A stretch of 9,782 nucleotides of DNA from an uncultured Oscillospiraceae bacterium (lineage in GTDB: Bacteria > Bacillota > Clostridia > Oscillospirales > Acutalibacteraceae), in the NCBI GenBank assembly GCA_900552225.1, contig URYX01000053.1, positions 1 through 9,782 on the forward strand, read 5' to 3'. The translations under genes and the position numbers were made by a program. Positions 5,495-9,782 of the stretch are shown in pieces (positions within the stretch are counted from its first letter, which is position 1; each line of letters starts with the position of its first letter). A model generated the notes under the pieces. It ran no database searches. It worked only from the letters and a program-made list of their open reading frames with translations, and was not told the origin of the DNA.

Positions 5495-6925
5495 TTGAAA
5501 CAGGAAAAACAGGCGGATTGGCTGCATTTTTGTGCGGAGGACGGGTGGTTCGGTGATCCGATGCCGCTGTATGCACAGGGAATCTACCATTTGTATTACA
5601 CGAAGCGGTATAAGGAGACGCCGGATACCTGCTGGGGACATCTGACCTCGCGGGACATGCTGCACTGGACGGAGGAGCCGGACTGCCTGGAGCCGGACGG
5701 GGAGGAGCCGAGTCTCTGCACCGGCTCGGTGGTGTATCACAACGGACGGTACTATGCGTTTTATGCCTCCACGGACCGCCACAATATCTACCATATTCTG
5801 TCGGCGGAGAGCGAGGACGGCCGGGTGTTTCGCAAGCATCGCCGCAGCCTGCTGCCCGAGGAGCGGGAGGGCTATCGGCGGGACGAGGCCTGGAGGGATC
5901 CTCACGTGTTCTGGAATCCGGAGGAGCAGTGCTTCTGGATGCTGTTCTGTGCCCGCCGTCCGCAGGAACGTCCGAATACCTTTGCCGGTTCCCTGGGACT
6001 GGCAAAGTCGAACGATCTGGAGCACTGGGAGCTCTGTCCTCCGCTTTGGGCGGAGGCGATGACGGTCGCGCCGGAATGCCCGGATCTGTACCGGGAAAAC
6101 GGACGCTGGATTTTGCTCTATTACTGGCATTCCACCTGCATTCGCAGTGCCCTCTCCGCCTATGGTCCGTGGAAGCGGGGGGCGGTGCTGTCTCCCGACC
6201 ATTTTGACTTTATGGCGGGAAAGCGGCTGTCCGACGGCAAGCGCACGCTTCTGTTCGGCTGGATTCCGCGCAAGCTCTGCGACTGCTCCGAGCGGGTCTG
6301 GGGCGGCGTGATGGCCTGTCCGCGGGAGCTGACGGTGGACGGAAGCGGAACGCCGCACAGCCGGTTTGTGCCGGAGCTTGACGTCCTGTTTTCTCAGCGG
6401 TACGATACGCTGGACGAAAACAGCCTGTGTGTTTCGTGCGGGGAATGGAGCTGGGAGAGCCGTGGCTTTTCGGCGGGAGCTTCCGACCGGGCCGCCTATG
6501 CCTATATGCTGTCAGCTCCGCAGAATTACCGGCTGACCTGCCGTATGCGCCTGCAGGGAGAGCATACCACCGGGCTGTGGCTGCTGCGGCTGCAGTCCTC
6601 GGAGCAGCGGCGTTCCTTTGCGGAGCCGGTGGACGAGGGCTATATGCTGCTGTTTGACCGGGCCGACGGCCTGCTGCGGCTGCGTGAGGCGTACCAGTGG
6701 GATCAGCGCCCCGATCTGGCGGCGATTCCGTGGAATCCCCGCGAGGGCGCATTTACGCAGGTGGATCTGCTGCTGCATAACGATATTTTGGAAATCAATC
6801 TGGACGAATCCGAAAGCCTTGTGTACCGTCTGATGAAGCATCAGGACGGCGGGCTGGCCTTCTGTGTACAGGACGGGGTCATGCAGCTGCAGGACGGGGT
6901 CCTGTGGACACGGGCCGAATCGTAA
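5495..6925 (+). CDS. divergent GH32-like (clan GH-J) glycoside hydrolase
   Basis: This 476-residue protein has a five-bladed propeller (about residues 10-310) followed by a C-terminal beta-sandwich (about 320-476). Putative catalytic residues are Asp21 in WFGDPMP, Asp135 in WRDPHVFW, and Glu194 in PECPDLY, matching the nucleophile, transition-state stabiliser and acid/base of GH32. Supporting blocks are TSRDMLHW and CTGSVVYHNGRYYAFYAS. The WMNDPNG motif is rewritten to GDPMP, so the substrate may differ from ordinary fructans. There is no signal peptide, so a cytoplasmic location is likely. The TTG start is chosen because AGGGAGAG (5481-5488) sits 6 bases upstream and the first in-frame ATG (5561) would remove the nucleophile. 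It begins 12 bases after the preceding gene. Near the C-terminus a 12-bp direct repeat (6869-6880, 6890-6901) repeats QDGV. GH43 is a less likely alternative, given the RDP and ECP motifs. Confidence 0.87.
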   Translation: MKQEKQADWLHFCAEDGWFGDPMPLYAQGIYHLYYTKRYKETPDTCWGHLTSRDMLHWTEEPDCLEPDGEEPSLCTGSVVYHNGRYYAFYASTDRHNIYHILSAESEDGRVFRKHRRSLLPEEREGYRRDEAWRDPHVFWNPEEQCFWMLFCARRPQERPNTFAGSLGLAKSNDLEHWELCPPLWAEAMTVAPECPDLYRENGRWILLYYWHSTCIRSALSAYGPWKRGAVLSPDHFDFMAGKRLSDGKRTLLFGWIPRKLCDCSERVWGGVMACPRELTVDGSGTPHSRFVPELDVLFSQRYDTLDENSLCVSCGEWSWESRGFSAGASDRAAYAYMLSAPQNYRLTCRMRLQGEHTTGLWLLRLQSSEQRRSFAEPVDEGYMLLFDRADGLLRLREAYQWDQRPDLAAIPWNPREGAFTQVDLLLHNDILEINLDESESLVYRLMKHQDGGLAFCVQDGVMQLQDGVLWTRAES

Positions 6926-6947
6926 AATCGGGAAAGGATGGAGTCAT

Positions 6948-9782
6948 ATGAAGGAGCGGACAGTGCGGCGCCGTCTGCGGCGGTTTTCGAGGGCTCAACG
7001 GTGGGCCGCGGCGGCGGGAGCGGCGGCTGTTGCCGCGGGACTGCTGCTGGTGCTGGCTCCGTGGAAGGAATCCGATTCCGCATCGGTTCCGGTCATTCCG
7101 TTTGAGCAGGTGCTCGAGGACTTCACCGAGCCCGGGGATTACCGGGAGTATATACGGCAGTGCGCGGCCGGGAGCGAGACTGTAGCGGTGAATCTGGCCA
7201 CGGCGGTCTGGAGTGGCGGAGACAGCCGCTTTGAGACAGGAATCGGCGGAGAGACCGCACGCGTTTTATATGCGCCGGAGACGGGAGATCTGACGCTGAC
7301 CGTGGAGGTGCCTGCCGAGGGGCTGTACCGGATTGCGGTGACCTATTATCCGGGCGCTCAGACGCAGAGTGATATTCAGCGGAGGGTGACGGTCAACGGA
7401 GAGCTTCCCTATGACGAGGCCAAAGCCGTGGGACTTCCGCTCTGCTGGGAGGATCGGGAGCGGGACCTGCGGGATGCGAACGGCAATGAGCTGCGCTCCT
7501 CACAGGTGCAGAAATATCGCTGGCAGACCGCGGAGCTGCGGGACAGTGAGGGCTATGTGACCGAGCCGCTCCTGTTCCGGTTTCGTCAGGGAACCAATAC
7601 CCTGACGTTTACGGCCGTGCGGGAGAGCATGTATATCGGGGCGGTCACGCTGCGGCCTCCGCAGCAGTTTCCCTCCTATGCTCAGGTCGCGGCCGACTAC
7701 GGGACAGAGGGCGCCGTCACCGGGGTACAGCCGATCACGGTGCAGGGAGAGGCGGCCTTTGAAAAATCCGATGCCACGCTGTATCCCTCCTATGACCGCA
7801 GCACGCCCTCGACCGATCCCTACGATTCTGCGGTGTGGCGGCTGAATAAAATCGGAGGCAGCGCGTGGGAATATCCGGGACAGCGGCTCACATGGCAGTT
7901 CCGGGTGGAGACGAGCGGGCTCTATCGGCTGGAGCTGAAGGTACGGCAGAATCTGTATGAGGGGAGCGTCTCCTCCCGGCGGCTGCTGCTGGACGGAGAG
8001 GTGCCGTTTGCCGAGGCGGAAAGCCTGAAAATCGGCTATTCCTCCGGGTGGCAGAGCATCGTCCCGGGAGACGAAAACGGGGATTGGCTGTTTTATCTGG
8101 AGGCCGGGGAGCACACCGTCTCCCTGGAGGTGACGCTCGGGGAGCTGGGGCCGGTGCTGTATGCGGCGCGCAAGAGCCTGAACCGGCTGAATGCCATTTA
8201 CCGTTCGATTGTGACGGTGACCGGCACCACGCCCGATCCGATGCGCGATTACCGCATGGCGGAGCTGCTTCCCGAGACGGTGCAGGAGATTGCCGCACAG
8301 GCGGCCGCCGTTTCGGGCATTTATCGGGAGCTCGTGGAGCGGATCGGCCAGAAGGGCGGCTCCATGTCCGTGCTGAATACGCTTACCTGGCAGATGCAGC
8401 GCATGGCGGAGGATCCGGAGATCATTCCGAAGCAGCTCAGCTATTTCAAGAGCAATATCGGAGCCTTCGGTACATGGCTGAATGAGGCCCTGCTGCAGCC
8501 GCTTGAGGTGGATTACATGACCTGGTGCGGGGCGGATACGGAGCTACGCCGCCCGAACGCGGGGCTTTGGGAGACCGTGAAATTCCAGGCGGTCAGCTTT
8601 TACCGCTCCTTTTCCACCGACTACAACGCACTCGGAGACCGGGGAGAGGCGGCGGGACACACGGTGACGGTGTGGATTTCGAGCGGCCGCGACCAGGCCC
8701 AGGTGCTGAAATCGCTGTTGAACGATTCGTTCATTCCGCAAACGGGAACCGGCGTCAAGCTGGAGCTGGTGGCGCAGGGCACCCTGCTGACGGCGACCGT
8801 GGCGGGCATCGGCCCCGACGTGGCGCTCGGTCTCGGGCAGGGCGAGCCCGTCAATTATGCCCTGCGCGGTGCGGCGCTCTCTTTAAACGATATGCCCGGC
8901 TTTGCGGAGGTGCAGAGCCGGTTCCGTGAGGAGCTGTCGGTTCCCCTGTATTGGGACGGCCGCTGCTATGCGCTGCCGGAGACGCAGGGCTTTCCGGTGC
9001 TGTTCTATCGGACGGATATTCTGGAGGAGCTCGGGCTCTCCGTTCCGGATACGTGGGACGATGTCATCGGGATGCTCCCGATCCTTCAGAAGCACAGCAT
9101 GACCTTCGGTCTGCCGAGCTCCACGGTGCTCAATCCGTCGGGAGGGCTTCCGGTATTCTACACGCTGCTGCTGCAAAACGGCAGCCGCATTTACCGCGAT
9201 GATCCCGTTTCCTGTGCGCTGGATGAGGAAGGGGCGGTGGAGGCCTTCCGCCGCTGGACGGAGTTTTATCAGAATTACAGCCTGCCGCTGGAAACGGACT
9301 TTATGTCGCGCTTCCGTACCGGGGAGATCCCCGTCGGGGTATCGGATATTTCGCTGTACAATTCGTTGGCGGTGACCGCGCCGGAGATCAAGGGCTTCTG
9401 GGAGATTGCCCCCGTTCCCGGAACAGTGCGGGAGGACGGCAGTGTCGATCATGCGGCGGTATACAGTGCCTCCTGCAGCATGATCCTGGCGGACAGCCGG
9501 TATCCCGAGGAGGCCTGGGAGTTTTTGGAGTGGTGGACGCGCACGGAGACGCAGACGCGGTATGCCCGGGAGATGGAGAGCATTCTCGGCTCCTCGGCCC
9601 GGTATATGGCGGCCAACCGGGAGACCTTCGCCGGGCTCAACTGGAGCTATGACGAGGCGGCGGTGCTGGCAGCGCTGCCAAACATCCGCATCGAACTGTG
9701 CCAAGACGCCGAGGCGCTGCAGCGTATGATCCTCAATGGAGAAGATGTGACAGATGCCATTCGCCTGCCTCAGATCTCCCAG
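6948..9782 (+). CDS. large multidomain extracellular solute-binding protein of an ABC sugar importer (3' partial)
   Basis: The frame is open for 945 codons to the window edge with no stop. AAAGGA (6933-6938) lies 9 bases before the ATG. Residues 1-18 are Arg-rich and 20-38 hydrophobic, a signal peptide or membrane anchor. There is no lipobox (first Cys is residue 72), unlike most Gram-positive binding proteins. Residues about 60-232 and 245-400 are two related beta-rich domains, probably galactose-binding-like: GLYR (125 and 324), RR (145-146 and 344-345) and GExP[YF]xEA (151 and 350) recur with identical spacing. Residues about 400-565 look helical. From residue 571 (TVTVWISSGRDQAQVLKSLL) the bacterial extracellular solute-binding fold begins, with YALPETQGFPVLFYRTDIL at 674. 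It lies 22 bases after the second GH32 gene. Permeases are expected beyond the window. It would capture an oligosaccharide outside the cell; the sugar is inferred only from its neighbours. Confidence 0.9.
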   Translation, partial: MKERTVRRRLRRFSRAQRWAAAAGAAAVAAGLLLVLAPWKESDSASVPVIPFEQVLEDFTEPGDYREYIRQCAAGSETVAVNLATAVWSGGDSRFETGIGGETARVLYAPETGDLTLTVEVPAEGLYRIAVTYYPGAQTQSDIQRRVTVNGELPYDEAKAVGLPLCWEDRERDLRDANGNELRSSQVQKYRWQTAELRDSEGYVTEPLLFRFRQGTNTLTFTAVRESMYIGAVTLRPPQQFPSYAQVAADYGTEGAVTGVQPITVQGEAAFEKSDATLYPSYDRSTPSTDPYDSAVWRLNKIGGSAWEYPGQRLTWQFRVETSGLYRLELKVRQNLYEGSVSSRRLLLDGEVPFAEAESLKIGYSSGWQSIVPGDENGDWLFYLEAGEHTVSLEVTLGELGPVLYAARKSLNRLNAIYRSIVTVTGTTPDPMRDYRMAELLPETVQEIAAQAAAVSGIYRELVERIGQKGGSMSVLNTLTWQMQRMAEDPEIIPKQLSYFKSNIGAFGTWLNEALLQPLEVDYMTWCGADTELRRPNAGLWETVKFQAVSFYRSFSTDYNALGDRGEAAGHTVTVWISSGRDQAQVLKSLLNDSFIPQTGTGVKLELVAQGTLLTATVAGIGPDVALGLGQGEPVNYALRGAALSLNDMPGFAEVQSRFREELSVPLYWDGRCYALPETQGFPVLFYRTDILEELGLSVPDTWDDVIGMLPILQKHSMTFGLPSSTVLNPSGGLPVFYTLLLQNGSRIYRDDPVSCALDEEGAVEAFRRWTEFYQNYSLPLETDFMSRFRTGEIPVGVSDISLYNSLAVTAPEIKGFWEIAPVPGTVREDGSVDHAAVYSASCSMILADSRYPEEAWEFLEWWTRTETQTRYAREMESILGSSARYMAANRETFAGLNWSYDEAAVLAALPNIRIELCQDAEALQRMILNGEDVTDAIRLPQISQ

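Noticed and set aside
4796..6358. 520-residue open frame on the minus strand
   Set aside because: It is antisense to both GH32 genes and crosses their junction. Composition is Arg/Pro/Leu-rich, with no domain signal.
6948..7010. possible twin-arginine signal in the solute-binding protein
   Set aside because: There are Arg pairs (RRRLRRFSR), but the S/T-R-R-x-F-L-K pattern is not met. An ordinary signal peptide or anchor is simpler.
8883..9704. 273-residue minus-strand frame
   Set aside because: It is a shadow of the solute-binding domain, with an Arg/His/Pro-rich product and no motif.

Overview
The window looks like chromosomal DNA from a GC-rich Firmicute, probably a Clostridia gut lineage or a Paenibacillus-like organism. 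This rests on GC-rich codon use (CTG, CGG, GCG, GAG), AGGAGG-type ribosome sites, GTG and TTG starts, canonical sigma-A promoters, a LacI-family regulator with cre-like operators, and a large multidomain solute-binding protein of a kind common in those groups. No sequence search was possible, so the taxon is inference.

Layout. (1) 1-1332, plus strand: the end of an ABC-2 type exporter operon, with an ATPase cut by the window edge inside Walker A and a six-helix permease translationally coupled to it through GTGA. (2) 1365-1402: a strong hairpin terminator between convergent genes. (3) 1418-2419, minus strand: a LacI-family repressor. (4) 2420-3187: a 768-base regulatory region with divergent promoters, three related palindromic operators, a separate AT-rich palindrome, and an untranslated leader of about 527 bases. 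(5) 3188-9782, plus strand: an operon of two glycoside hydrolase family 32 (GH32)-like proteins (764 and 476 aa) and a solute-binding protein of at least 945 aa that runs off the right edge.

Interpretation. The LacI protein probably represses itself and the divergent operon by binding sites near both start points and in the leader. The solute-binding protein would capture a fructose-containing oligosaccharide outside the cell. Permeases, expected beyond the right edge, would import it, and the two GH32-like proteins, which show no export signal, would cut it in the cytoplasm. The exporter genes at the left look unrelated to this sugar locus.

The most unusual points are that both GH32 proteins deviate from the family's catalytic motifs in different ways (one has lost the Arg of the RDP motif, the other has a rewritten WMNDPNG motif), that the larger enzyme carries about 290 residues of extra beta-rich modules, that the solute-binding protein has a gap-free internal duplication 199 residues apart and lacks a lipobox, and that the promoter region has an elaborate multi-operator layout.
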